From assembly GCF_004563925.1 (NCBI RefSeq), contig NZ_SPNJ01000001.1:992001-1056000 (forward strand): a stretch of 64,000 nucleotides of DNA, read 5' to 3'. The position numbers and the translations under genes are program-made. Below are positions 1 to 8,566 of the stretch, piece after piece. The stretch is from Herbaspirillum sp. 3R11 (GTDB lineage: Bacteria > Pseudomonadota > Gammaproteobacteria > Burkholderiales > Burkholderiaceae_D). The notes beneath the pieces were generated by a model that saw nothing but the letters and a program-made list of their open reading frames with translations, was not told where the DNA came from and did not search any database. Position 1 is the first letter of the stretch. Each line of letters begins with the position of its first letter.

Positions 1-903
1 GGCCAGATGTACAACATGGGCACCTTGCTGCGTCATGGTTCCGCCGAACAAAAGCAACTGTATCTGCCCAAGATCGCCAGCGGCGAATTGCGCCTGCAGT
101 CGATGGGCGTGACCGAGCCGACCACCGGCACCGACACCACCAAGATCAAGACCACCGCCGTCAGGAAAGGCGACAAGTACGTCGTCAACGGTCAGAAGGT
201 GTGGATCTCGCGTATCCAGCATTCGGACCTGATGATTCTGCTGGCGCGCACCACGCCGCTGGACCAGGTCAAGAAGAAGTCGGAAGGCATGTCGATCTTC
301 CTGGTCGACCTCAAGCACGCCATCGCCAACGGCATGTCGGTGAGGCCGATCCTCAACATGGTCAACCACGAGACCAATGAACTGTTCTTCGACAACCTCG
401 AAATCCCCGTCGAGAACCTGATTGGCGAAGAAGGCAAGGGCTTCAAGTACATCCTCGACGGCCTCAACGCCGAGCGCACGCTGATTGCCGCCGAATGCAT
501 CGGCGACGGTTACTGGTTCATCGAGAAGGCGGCGCAATACGCCAAGGAGCGCGTGGTGTTCGACCGGCCGATCGGCATGAACCAGGGTGTGCAATTTCCG
601 ATCGCCGACAGCTACATCGAACTGGAAGCGGCCAACCTGATGCGCTTCAAGGCCTGTGAATTGTTCGACGCCCACCAGCCCTGCGGCGCGCAAGCCAATA
701 TGGCCAAGTTCCTCGCCGCCAAGGCCTCATGGGAAGCCGCCAACGTCTGTCTGCAAACGCACGGCGGCTTCGGCTTCGCCTGCGAATACGACGTCGAGCG
801 CAAATTCCGCGAGACGCGTCTGTACCAGGTCGCACCGATTTCCACCAACCTGATTTATTCCTACGTGGCCGAGCACATCCTCGGTCTGCCGCGGTCTTTC
901 TGA
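1..903 (+). CDS. Acyl-CoA dehydrogenase, C-terminal part (5' end outside window)
   Basis: The frame is open from base 1, so the N-terminal part lies upstream. The visible 300 residues hold the middle beta-barrel (TEPTTGTDTTKIKT, then NGQKVWISR) and the C-terminal helical domain ending GGFGFACEYDVERKFRETRL and YQVAPISTNLIYSYVAEHIL. The family oxidises acyl-CoA thioesters with FAD and passes electrons to ETF in the cytoplasm. Read by eye, the position of the usual C-terminal catalytic Glu (YEGT in many members) is occupied here by the PIST stretch, so the base may sit elsewhere or the substrate may be unusual. It heads a run of co-directional catabolic genes and is followed after 10 bases by the MmgE/PrpD gene, so an operon is likely. 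The substrate cannot be read from the sequence. Confidence 0.9.
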   Translation, partial: GQMYNMGTLLRHGSAEQKQLYLPKIASGELRLQSMGVTEPTTGTDTTKIKTTAVRKGDKYVVNGQKVWISRIQHSDLMILLARTTPLDQVKKKSEGMSIFLVDLKHAIANGMSVRPILNMVNHETNELFFDNLEIPVENLIGEEGKGFKYILDGLNAERTLIAAECIGDGYWFIEKAAQYAKERVVFDRPIGMNQGVQFPIADSYIELEAANLMRFKACELFDAHQPCGAQANMAKFLAAKASWEAANVCLQTHGGFGFACEYDVERKFRETRLYQVAPISTNLIYSYVAEHILGLPRSF

Positions 904-913
904 GGAACCGGAC

Positions 914-2296
914 ATGAGCTCGAATTCATCCCATCCTTCACGCGTCCTGAGCGAGTTCCTCGCCGGCCTGCGCTACGAGGACATCCCCGCATCCGTGATC
1001 GCACGCACCGAAGACCTCTACCTCGACTGGTTCGCCTCGGCGCTGGCGGGCAAGGGCGCACGCCAGATCGACATCATGGAACGCTACGTCGACAAGATGG
1101 GACCGTCCAATGGACCCAGCACCATCCTCGTCAATCGCAAGAACAGCTCACCGTATTTCGCTGCTCTGGTCAACGGCGCTTCATCGCATCTGGTGGAGCA
1201 GGACGATGTCCATAATGGTTCCGTGTTCCATCCGGCAGCCGTGGTGTTCCCGGCGGCGCTGGCGGCGGCGCAGGATCTCGGCAAGTCGGGCGCCGAGCTG
1301 CTGGTCGCGGCAGTGGCCGGCTACGAAGCGGGTATCCGTATCGGCGAATTCCTCGGCCGTTCGCACTACCGCATCTTCCACACCACCGGCACGGCCGGTA
1401 CCCTGGCCGCAGCGGTGGCGGTCGGCAAGCTGATGGGTTTCAATGCCGATCAGTTCCTGCACGCGCTCGGTTCGGCCGGCACGCAGGCAGCCGGTTTGTG
1501 GGAGTTCTTGCGCGACGCCGCCGACTCCAAACAACTGCATACCGGCAAAGCTGCCGCTGACGGTCTGCTGGCGGCCTATATCACACGCGATGGTTTCACC
1601 GGTGCGCAACGCATCCTTGAGGGCGCGCAGGGCATGGCCGCCGGCATGTCGACCGACGCCGATCCGGCCAAGCTGACCGATCGCCTCGGCGTGCGTTGGG
1701 CCACCGCCGAGACCTCGTTCAAATTCCACGCCTCCTGCCGCCATACGCATCCGGCTGCCGACGCGCTGCAGTTGCTGATGCAACGCGAAGGTTTGCAGCA
1801 CGACCAGATCGCCGCCGTGAATACGCGCGTGCATCAGGGCGCCATCGACGTGCTCGGCCCGGTGGTCAATCCGCAGACCGTGCATCAGGCCAAGTTCTCG
1901 ATGGGCACCGTGCTGGGACTGATTGCCGTGCATCAGAGTGCGGGGCTGGGCGAGTTTGAACAGCATGCGCTGCAGGACGGCAAGGTCAGCACATTCCGCG
2001 ACAAGGTCCGGATGACGCTGGACGACGAGGTCAACACCGCCTATCCGGCGCGCTGGCTGGGACGGGTCGAGGTCGATACCGTTGACGGCCGTCATCTGAG
2101 CGCCGCCGTCGATGTGCCCAAGGGCGACCCGGACAACACCTTGTCGCGTCTCGAACTGGAAGACAAGGCGCAGCGCCTGATCCGTTTCTCCAACGCCGCC
2201 ACGCCGCAGGAAACCGATCGCATCATCGCCCACGCCTGGCAGCTGCATGCCGCTCCCGCCGTGAACGATGCATTGAACAACTTATTCGCGAGATAA
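914..2296 (+). CDS. MmgE/PrpD family protein
   Basis: The 460-residue protein matches the usual length and shape of the MmgE/PrpD family, whose known members are 2-methylcitrate dehydratase and cis-aconitate decarboxylase-like enzymes. Visible family features are GASSHLVEQDDVH near residue 95 (the active-site His/Asp region), HTTGTAGTLAAAVAVGKLMG, and FKFHASCRHTHPAADAL, a version of the K-x-ascH segment. The ATG follows AGGAACCGGAC closely, and only 10 bases separate it from the dehydrogenase. Sitting between an acyl-CoA dehydrogenase and a CoA-transferase/CitE pair, it probably dehydrates, isomerises or decarboxylates a branched dicarboxylate or its derivative. The exact reaction is not determined. 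Confidence 0.88.
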   Translation: MSSNSSHPSRVLSEFLAGLRYEDIPASVIARTEDLYLDWFASALAGKGARQIDIMERYVDKMGPSNGPSTILVNRKNSSPYFAALVNGASSHLVEQDDVHNGSVFHPAAVVFPAALAAAQDLGKSGAELLVAAVAGYEAGIRIGEFLGRSHYRIFHTTGTAGTLAAAVAVGKLMGFNADQFLHALGSAGTQAAGLWEFLRDAADSKQLHTGKAAADGLLAAYITRDGFTGAQRILEGAQGMAAGMSTDADPAKLTDRLGVRWATAETSFKFHASCRHTHPAADALQLLMQREGLQHDQIAAVNTRVHQGAIDVLGPVVNPQTVHQAKFSMGTVLGLIAVHQSAGLGEFEQHALQDGKVSTFRDKVRMTLDDEVNTAYPARWLGRVEVDTVDGRHLSAAVDVPKGDPDNTLSRLELEDKAQRLIRFSNAATPQETDRIIAHAWQLHAAPAVNDALNNLFAR

Positions 2297-2299
2297 ATC

Positions 2300-3490
2300 A
2301 TGATGCCGTCCACCCGTCCTCTCGAAGGCATTACCGTCGTCAGCCTGGAACACGCCATCGCCGCGCCGTTCTGCACGCGCCAGCTGGCCGACATGGGCGC
2401 CCGCGTGATCAAGGTCGAACGTCCCGGCGTCGGCGACTTCGCACGCGGCTACGACGAGCGCGTCAACGGGCTGTCTTCGCATTTCGTCTGGACCAACCGT
2501 TCCAAGGAAAGCCTCACGCTCAACCTCAAGGATGCGGACGGCAAGGCCATCATCGACAAGCTGCTGGACGAAGCCGACGTGTTGGTGCAGAACCTCGCGC
2601 CCGGCGCCGCGGCCGGACTCGGCCTGTCGGCGGCCGTGCTGCACAAGAAGAATCCGCGCCTGATCGTCTGCGACATTTCCGGTTATGGCGAGAACGGCCC
2701 TTACCGCGACAAGAAAGCCTATGATCTGCTGATCCAGAGTGAAGCCGGTTTCCTGTCGGTGACCGGCACCGCCGACGAGCAAGCCAAGGCCGGCTGCTCG
2801 ATCGCCGACATCGCCGCCGGCATGTACGCCTATTCCCACATCCTGGCGGCGCTGATCAAGCGTGGTCGCGACGGCACAGGCAGCCACATCGACCTGTCGA
2901 TGCTGGAGTCGCTGACCGAATGGATGAGTTTCCCGATGTATTACGCCTATCAGGGCGCATCGGCGCCGGTGCGTTCGGGCGCCGAGCACGCGACGATTTA
3001 TCCCTATGGCCCGTTCACCGCCGGCGACGGCAAGGTGGTCATGCTGGGCCTGCAGAACGAGCGCGAATGGAAAGTGTTCTGCGAATCGGTCTTGCAGGAT
3101 CCGGCGCTGGCGCAGGATGCGCGCTTCTCGACCAATTCACGCCGTCACGAAAACCGCGCCGAATTGCGCAAGCTGATCCTCGACATGTTCACACCGCTGA
3201 CGGCGCAAGAAGTGGTGGCGCGGCTCGACCAGGCGCAGATCGCCAACGCCAGCGTCAACACCATGCGAGACCTGTGGGAGCATCCGCAACTGGCGGCGCG
3301 CGAGCGCTGGACCGAAGTCGGCTCGCCTGCCGGCAACTTGCCCGCCTTGTTGCCGCCGGGTGTGAACAATACCTTCGACTTCCGCATGGACGCCATCCCG
3401 GCGCTGGGCCAGCACACCGACGCCATTCTCGCCAAGCTCGGTTATGCACAGGCCGACATCGACGCTTTACGCGCACGCGGAGCAGTGTGA
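2300..3490 (+). CDS. CaiB/BaiF family (class III) CoA-transferase
   Basis: This 396-residue protein has the class III CoA-transferase layout: PLEGITVVSLEHAIAAPFCT at the N-terminus, GARVIKVERPGVGDFARGYD, then NRSKESLTLNLKDADGKAII and the conserved YDLLIQSEAGFLSVTG segment. The catalytic Asp of the family (residue 169 in formyl-CoA transferase) should fall in the KKAYDLL stretch. The role is to move CoA between an acyl donor and a free acid, activating the substrate for the neighbouring lyase. It starts 3 bases after the upstream stop and overlaps the next gene by one base (TGATG), so translation is probably coupled. Confidence 0.92.
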   Translation: MMPSTRPLEGITVVSLEHAIAAPFCTRQLADMGARVIKVERPGVGDFARGYDERVNGLSSHFVWTNRSKESLTLNLKDADGKAIIDKLLDEADVLVQNLAPGAAAGLGLSAAVLHKKNPRLIVCDISGYGENGPYRDKKAYDLLIQSEAGFLSVTGTADEQAKAGCSIADIAAGMYAYSHILAALIKRGRDGTGSHIDLSMLESLTEWMSFPMYYAYQGASAPVRSGAEHATIYPYGPFTAGDGKVVMLGLQNEREWKVFCESVLQDPALAQDARFSTNSRRHENRAELRKLILDMFTPLTAQEVVARLDQAQIANASVNTMRDLWEHPQLAARERWTEVGSPAGNLPALLPPGVNNTFDFRMDAIPALGQHTDAILAKLGYAQADIDALRARGAV

Positions 3491-4353
3491 TGACAGCCTC
3501 GCCGCTCGCGCGGTCCTACCTGTTCGTCCCCGCCAACCGGCCCGACCGCTACGGCAAGGCGCTGGCCAGCGGCGCGGATGCGGTCATCGTGGATCTGGAG
3601 GATGCGGTGGCGCCGGCGGCCAAGACGCAGGCGCGCGACACGCTGGCCGATTGGCTGGCGCAGCAAGCCAATCAGCAGGCCAATCAGCAAGACAAGCTGT
3701 GGGTGCGCATCAATGCCGCCGACACCGAGTGGTATGCCGACGACGTGCGTTGCTTCGCCAATGCCCCGATCGCCGGCATCGTGCTGCCCAAGGCGGATGA
3801 CTGCGACGCCATCCGCAATATCGCCCAGCATTTCGTCGGTCCGCGCAGCCGTTCGCGTCTGTTGCCGCTGATCGAAACCGCAGTCGGCATTGCGCAGATG
3901 CGTGATATCGCCCGCGCGCAGCATGTCGAGCGACTGGTGTTCGGTTCGATCGACCTGCAAGTCGATCTCGGCATCCAGTGCGAACCGCAGGAAAGCGAGC
4001 TGACCCATCTGCGTGTGGAGATGGTCATCGCCTCGCGGCTGGCGAACATTGCACAACCGGTCGACGGCGTGACGACTACGTTCGACGACTTGCCTTTTCT
4101 GGAACATGCAGTCAGCCGTGCGCGTCGCATCGGATTCGGTGCCAAGTTGTGCATCCATCCGCGTCAGGTCGGCATCGTCAACCAGGGATTCCTGCCCAGC
4201 GCCGACGAAATTACCTGGGCCCGCGCCGTCATGGCGGCGGTGGCGCAGAGCGACGGCGGCGCGATCTCGCTGAACGGAAAAATGATCGACAAGCCGGTCA
4301 TCATGCAGGCGGAAAAATTCCTGCGGCTGATCGGAGAGGCGCAATTAATTTGA
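3490..4353 (+). CDS. HpcH/HpaI family, CitE-like CoA-ester lyase
   Basis: The protein is 287 residues from the ATG at 3490, which overlaps the stop of the CoA-transferase. I chose this start because it restores the family N-terminus RSYLFVPANRPDRYGKALAS. Family features are ADAVIVDLEDAV (Mg-binding acidic pair), LPLIETAVGI and FGAKLCIHPRQV. CitE-like enzymes cleave beta-hydroxyacyl-CoAs such as citramalyl-CoA or malyl-CoA into acetyl-CoA and an oxoacid. With the upstream CoA-transferase this gives an activate-then-cleave route for a hydroxy or unsaturated dicarboxylate; the actual ester is inferred only by class. Residues about 57-65 hold a short Gln/Ala/Asn-rich repeat (QQANQQANQQ). The stop codon falls inside a 13-base tandem repeat. 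Confidence 0.88.
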   Translation: MTASPLARSYLFVPANRPDRYGKALASGADAVIVDLEDAVAPAAKTQARDTLADWLAQQANQQANQQDKLWVRINAADTEWYADDVRCFANAPIAGIVLPKADDCDAIRNIAQHFVGPRSRSRLLPLIETAVGIAQMRDIARAQHVERLVFGSIDLQVDLGIQCEPQESELTHLRVEMVIASRLANIAQPVDGVTTTFDDLPFLEHAVSRARRIGFGAKLCIHPRQVGIVNQGFLPSADEITWARAVMAAVAQSDGGAISLNGKMIDKPVIMQAEKFLRLIGEAQLI

Positions 4354-4387
4354 TTCTGCAATTTGATTCTGGAGTTTGATTCAGCAG
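4349..4387 (+). repeat. Three tandem 13-bp units over a stop codon
   Basis: The units TTTGATTCTGCAA, TTTGATTCTGGAG and TTTGATTCAGCAG lie at 4349, 4362 and 4375. The stop codon of the CitE-like gene is the TGA in the first unit. Because 13 is not a multiple of three, the three TGAs at 4351, 4364 and 4377 occupy all three plus-strand frames. The rest of the gap to 4594 is A-rich and shows no gene. Confidence 0.85.
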
Positions 4388-4594
4388 TGATAGCAGTAAA
4401 GAGGTAGTAAAAAAATACAAAAGCAAAAAGCAGGAAACGCAAAGCCGCAAGGAGACAACCCCAGCGGTTCTGCAAGCCAGACGCACGGTACGGTACGAAA
4501 CAACACAACAACAAGCAAGCGTGGGGATGCATGACGGAGATCGTTCATGCACTGACGCACACCATCGCATTACGTATCCATTCTTGGAGGAGAT

Positions 4595-5917
4595 ATGTTT
4601 ACAACAAAAATCACCCGGCTGATGCTGGCCGCAGGCTTTGCCATGACCGCACTGGCTCTGCCGCTCGCACAGGCACAAACCGCCAAACCGGCCGAACTCA
4701 AGATCGGCATCACCACCTTCACGTCCGGTCCGGCCTCGGTATTCGGCGTGCCGGCCAAGCAGGCCGCGGAAATCTACCTGGAAGACCTCAACGCCGCCGG
4801 CGGCATCAACGGCGTCAAGGTTGTGCCGACCTTTGTCGATGAAGGCGTGGGTGGCGACAAGCTGCTGTCCGAATATCGCCGCGTGGTGCAGGAGCAGGGC
4901 GTCAAGGTGATGCTCGGCTCGATCTCCAGCGGCAGCTGCAACATCGTCGCGCCGGTGGCGGAAGACCTCAAGGTGCTCAACATCCTGTGGGATTGCGGTA
5001 CCGAAAAAGTGCTGGAAGAGCGCCGCTATCGCTACGTCGTGCGCACCCAGGCCAACGCCACCACCGAAATGGTCGCCAGCGTGCTGTACCTGCTGCGCCA
5101 GAAACCGAACTTCAAGACCATCGCCGTGGTGAACCAGGATTACGCCTGGGGCCGCGATTCGTGGGAGCTGTTCTCGCACACGCTGAAGATGCTGAAGCCT
5201 GACGTCAAGGTGGTGGCCGAGCTGTTCCCGAAATTCGGCGCCAGCGATTTCTCGACCGAAATCAGCCGCCTGCAGGCGCTGCGGCCGGACGTCATCCTGT
5301 CGACCTCATGGGGCGGCGATCTCGACACCTTCGTGCGGCAGTCGGCGCAACGCGGCCTGATCAAGAACTCGCTGTTCGTGTTGCCGCTGGCGGAGAGCTC
5401 GCTGGAACGCCTGGGCACGACCCTGCCTGACGGCGTCATCGTCGGCGCGCGCGGCGACCATTACTTCCTGCATCCGGAGCTCAAGGACGATCCGAAGCTG
5501 AAGAACTTCGTGCAGAAGTTCAAGGCCAAGACCGGCGCCTATCCGATCTACTCGGTCTATCACATGATCCAGGCGCTGGACGGCATGGTGGCCGGCTACG
5601 ACAAGGCGATCAAGGCCAACAAGGGCCAGTGGCCGAGCACCGAGCAGGTGGCTGACGCCATGCACGGCCTGAACTTCCGCGGCCTGACGCGTGAAGTGAA
5701 GATCCGCGCCGACGGCCAGGGCCTGGAAGACCAGTTGCTGGGCACCACCAAGAAGACTGCCGCCTATCCATTCCCGGTGCTCGACAAGATCGAGATCTAT
5801 CCGGCTGAAATGGCGATCGCGCCGGTCGGACAAAAGTCGGTGGACTGGGTCAAGACCATCAAGCCGGAGCTCTTGCGCGATCCTCGCATCAAGACCTTCC
5901 CGCCCATCGCCAACTGA
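4595..5917 (+). CDS. Branched-chain amino acid-type ABC transporter, substrate-binding protein
   Basis: The 440-residue periplasmic protein begins with a Sec signal peptide (Lys/Arg, hydrophobic core, probable cleavage after Ala27 in PLAQAQT). A strong GGAGGA ribosome site lies just before the ATG. The mature part follows the LivJ-like type I fold: ELKIGITTFTSGPASVFGVP, EIYLEDLNAAGGINGVKV, and VNQDYAWGRDSWELFSHTLK in the second lobe. It feeds the permeases and ATPases encoded directly downstream. LivJ relatives outside amino acid uptake often bind aromatic or short organic acids, so with the catabolic genes around it the ligand is more likely an organic acid than a branched amino acid. That ligand assignment is inference. 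Confidence 0.9.
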   Translation: MFTTKITRLMLAAGFAMTALALPLAQAQTAKPAELKIGITTFTSGPASVFGVPAKQAAEIYLEDLNAAGGINGVKVVPTFVDEGVGGDKLLSEYRRVVQEQGVKVMLGSISSGSCNIVAPVAEDLKVLNILWDCGTEKVLEERRYRYVVRTQANATTEMVASVLYLLRQKPNFKTIAVVNQDYAWGRDSWELFSHTLKMLKPDVKVVAELFPKFGASDFSTEISRLQALRPDVILSTSWGGDLDTFVRQSAQRGLIKNSLFVLPLAESSLERLGTTLPDGVIVGARGDHYFLHPELKDDPKLKNFVQKFKAKTGAYPIYSVYHMIQALDGMVAGYDKAIKANKGQWPSTEQVADAMHGLNFRGLTREVKIRADGQGLEDQLLGTTKKTAAYPFPVLDKIEIYPAEMAIAPVGQKSVDWVKTIKPELLRDPRIKTFPPIAN

Positions 5918-5945
5918 ACCCCGACCGGACTGACTGAGCAACAAC

Positions 5946-6851
5946 ATGAACCAGGAATTATTCTTGCTGGCCATGCTGGACGGGTTGTCATACGCGGCGC
6001 TGCTGTTTCTGGTGGCGCTGGGTATGACGCTGGTGTTCGGCGTGATGCGGATCCTCAACATGGCGCACGGCAGCATGTACGCCTTCGGCGGCTATTTCGC
6101 CGCGACCCTCGGGATGTGGGCGGTCGCTGCGAAATTTTCGCCGGCGTGGTCCTTCGTCTGGCTGCTGGTGGCCGCGCTGGTGGTCGGCGCCGTCATGGGA
6201 GCCGTCATGGAAATCTTCCTGCTGCGCCGTATCTATCACAAGGAACAGATACTGCAGTTGCTGGTGACCTTCGCCGCCTTCATGATCTTTGAAGATCTGC
6301 AACGGCTGATCTGGGGCTCCCAGCCTTATTTCGTTTCCGACATCGTCAACTATCTCGGCGTGGCCGAGGTGCTTGGCATTACGTACACGCGCTATCAGCT
6401 GATGGTGTTGCCGGGCGTGGCGCTGGTGGTGTTCTTCGGCTTGCGGCATTTCCTCAAGTCGAGCAGCACCGGGCGCCAGATTGTCGCCGTGGCGCACAAC
6501 CGCGAGGTGGCGATGGCGATGGGCATCGACGCCCGTCGCATCTGCCTGCTGACTTTCGTGGTCGGTTCGATGCTGGGCGCCCTCGGCGGCGCGCTGGCGT
6601 CGCCCACGACCTCGCTGGTGCCGGGCATCGGCGCCGACATGATCGTGCTGTCGTTCGCGGTGGTCGCCACCGCGGGTCTCGGGCAGATCGAAGGCACGCT
6701 GATCACGGCGATCCTGATCGGCCTGACGCGTTCGTTCGCGGTCTATCTGCAGCCTGAAAGCGAAGTGCTGGTGCCGTACCTGATCATGGTGCTGGTGTTG
6801 CTGTTCCGTCCACAGGGATTGTTCTCCGTGGCTCAGGCGAGGAGGGTGTGA
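5946..6851 (+). CDS. Branched-chain-type ABC permease, LivH family
   Basis: The 301-residue inner-membrane protein has eight or so hydrophobic segments and the LivH hallmarks: LVALGMTLVFGVMRILNMAHG near residue 20 and GIDARRICLLTFVVGSMLGALG near residue 195, the coupling region that contacts the ATPase. The C-terminus ends LLFRPQGLFS as in the family. It lies 28 bases after the binding protein gene and overlaps the next permease gene by one base, so it is one half of the membrane channel of this importer. Confidence 0.93.
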   Translation: MNQELFLLAMLDGLSYAALLFLVALGMTLVFGVMRILNMAHGSMYAFGGYFAATLGMWAVAAKFSPAWSFVWLLVAALVVGAVMGAVMEIFLLRRIYHKEQILQLLVTFAAFMIFEDLQRLIWGSQPYFVSDIVNYLGVAEVLGITYTRYQLMVLPGVALVVFFGLRHFLKSSSTGRQIVAVAHNREVAMAMGIDARRICLLTFVVGSMLGALGGALASPTTSLVPGIGADMIVLSFAVVATAGLGQIEGTLITAILIGLTRSFAVYLQPESEVLVPYLIMVLVLLFRPQGLFSVAQARRV

Positions 6852-7810
6852 TGACAAAAACAACAACGTCAAAAATGACATCGCCGAAAATAAAAATAGC
6901 CGGCGTCCTGCTGGTGCTGTTCGCGCTGGGCTTGCCGATGATCTGGCCCTGGCTCAAAACGCCGATGGTGGTGGCAACCAGTTTCGGCATCGCTGCGCTG
7001 GGCGTCTCCATCCTGATCCGTTCCGGACAACTGTCGTTCGGCCATGCGATGTTTTCCTGCGCGGCCGGTTATGCGGTGGCCTTCACGGCGCGCGCCATGC
7101 CGGAGCTCGACAGCGCCGTGCTGATCCTGCTCGGCACGGTGTTCGGCGCGGTCATGGGCATGGTGATCGGCTTGTTCGTGGTGCGCTACCGGGCGATCTT
7201 CTTCGGCATGCTGAACCTGGCATTGTCGATGGTGCTGTTCTCCATCCTCGGCAAGTTCTACAGCCTGACCGGCGGCACCGACGGCATTCGTCTGGCGCGT
7301 CCGACTTTCTTCGGCGTGCGCATGGAGCGGGACGGTTTTGAAACCACCTTGCTGGTCGTGGCCGTGGTGTTGGCGGTGGCGCTGGCCTGGGGCGTTCAAC
7401 GCTACATGATGTCCATCGCCGGGCAGGCGCTGACTGCGGTCAAGACCAACGAGACGCGGCTGGAATACGTCGGTCTCTCGGCTAACCGGGCGCTGTGGAT
7501 CGGCTACGTCATCTCGGCTGCGCTATGCGGTTTGTCGGGTGCGATGTTTGCGCTGATGCAGGGGCTGGTGACGCCGGAGATGGGCTACTGGGTGCGTTCG
7601 GGCGAGATCGTGTTCATCTCCATCCTCGGCGGCGTCGGCCATCCGGTCGGTGCGTTCCTGGGTGCGCTGGTGTTCGAGTTCGTCAAGCTGTACTCGGCGG
7701 CGCTGTTCACCGGCGCCTGGCAGATGGTGTTGGGCTTTGTATTGATCGGGCTGGTGTTCTTCGTGCCGACCGGCTTGTCCGGCCTGCTGTTCCGGAAGGA
7801 GCCAAAGTGA
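6851..7810 (+). CDS. Branched-chain-type ABC permease, LivM family
   Basis: The 319-residue protein is the second channel subunit. After a short Lys/Thr-rich N-terminus it has the LivM pattern: SFGIAALGVSILIRSGQLSFGHA (conserved GQLSFGHA loop), LTAVKTNETRLEYVGLSANR (the coupling loop), and IVFISILGGVGHPVGAFLGA. The ATG at 6851 overlaps the LivH stop by one base and is preceded by GGAGG, which fits coupled translation; a GTG one codon earlier is the alternative. It pairs with the LivH-type protein upstream. Confidence 0.92.
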   Translation: MTKTTTSKMTSPKIKIAGVLLVLFALGLPMIWPWLKTPMVVATSFGIAALGVSILIRSGQLSFGHAMFSCAAGYAVAFTARAMPELDSAVLILLGTVFGAVMGMVIGLFVVRYRAIFFGMLNLALSMVLFSILGKFYSLTGGTDGIRLARPTFFGVRMERDGFETTLLVVAVVLAVALAWGVQRYMMSIAGQALTAVKTNETRLEYVGLSANRALWIGYVISAALCGLSGAMFALMQGLVTPEMGYWVRSGEIVFISILGGVGHPVGAFLGALVFEFVKLYSAALFTGAWQMVLGFVLIGLVFFVPTGLSGLLFRKEPK

Positions 7811-8565
7811 GCCAAAAATCCATGACCCAGCCTCTGTTGCAAACAAGCGGACTGCAACTGGCCTTCGGCGGTCTTGTCGTGGCCGACAACATCAACTTCG
7901 AGCTGCATCCCGGAGAACGCCTGGCGGTGATCGGCCAGAACGGCGCCGGCAAGACCACCTTCATCAACATCTGCACCGGCTTCATCCGGCCCAGCGGCGG
8001 CACGGTCAGCTTCGACGGCCGTGACATCACACGTCTGTCGCCGCGCGCCATCGTCCAGCGCGGCATCGGCCGGTCGTTCCAGTTGCCGCAGCTGTTCCTT
8101 GAGCACACCGTGCGCGAATGCATACAGCTGGCGGCAGCCGGACGGACCGGGCGCCTGCGTATCTGGACTCCGCTCGATCGCGCGATCCCGGCGACGGAAG
8201 TCGACCACATTCTGGAGCTGGTTGGTCTTCGCTCCCGGGCCGACGAACTGTGCTCGCTGCTGCCGGAAGGCCAGCGCAAGCTGCTCGACATCGCCATGGC
8301 GCTGGTGTTGCAGCCCAAGCTGCTGATCATGGACGAACCGACCAGCGGCGTGTCCACGGATGAAAAGCACGGACTGATGGCGATCATCATGCGTGTACTC
8401 GACGAGCAGAAGATCACTTCGATCTTCGTCGAGCATGACGTCGACATCGTGACGCAGTACGCGACGCGCGTGGCGGCCTGGATTTCGGGCCGCATCGCCG
8501 CCGACGGACCGCCGCAGGAAGTCCTCGCCAATCCTGAAATCCGCCGCAACGTGATCGGAGAATGA
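7807..8565 (+). CDS. Branched-chain-type ABC ATP-binding protein, LivG family
   Basis: I place the start at GTG 7807, overlapping the permease stop in GTGA, because GGAAGGAG sits five bases before it; the ATG at 7822 has no such site. The roughly 252-residue protein has Walker A (GQNGAGKTT), the long LivG insertion around FLEHTVRECIQLA, Walker B (LLIMDEPTSG) and an H-loop His (VEHDVDIV). The signature region reads LPEGQRKLLDIAMAL, with Pro-Glu where LS[YG]G is usual. It powers the importer together with the next gene. Confidence 0.92.
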   Translation: MSQKSMTQPLLQTSGLQLAFGGLVVADNINFELHPGERLAVIGQNGAGKTTFINICTGFIRPSGGTVSFDGRDITRLSPRAIVQRGIGRSFQLPQLFLEHTVRECIQLAAAGRTGRLRIWTPLDRAIPATEVDHILELVGLRSRADELCSLLPEGQRKLLDIAMALVLQPKLLIMDEPTSGVSTDEKHGLMAIIMRVLDEQKITSIFVEHDVDIVTQYATRVAAWISGRIAADGPPQEVLANPEIRRNVIGE

Positions 8566-8566
8566 C

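Noticed and set aside
1181-2248. Minus-strand open frame opposite the MmgE/PrpD gene
   Set aside because: The plus-strand product is a recognisable full-length enzyme; the minus frame has no ribosome site or family features.
2920-3489. Upstream extension of the CitE-like gene
   Set aside because: It lies inside the CoA-transferase gene in another frame; the ATG at 3490 restores the normal family start.
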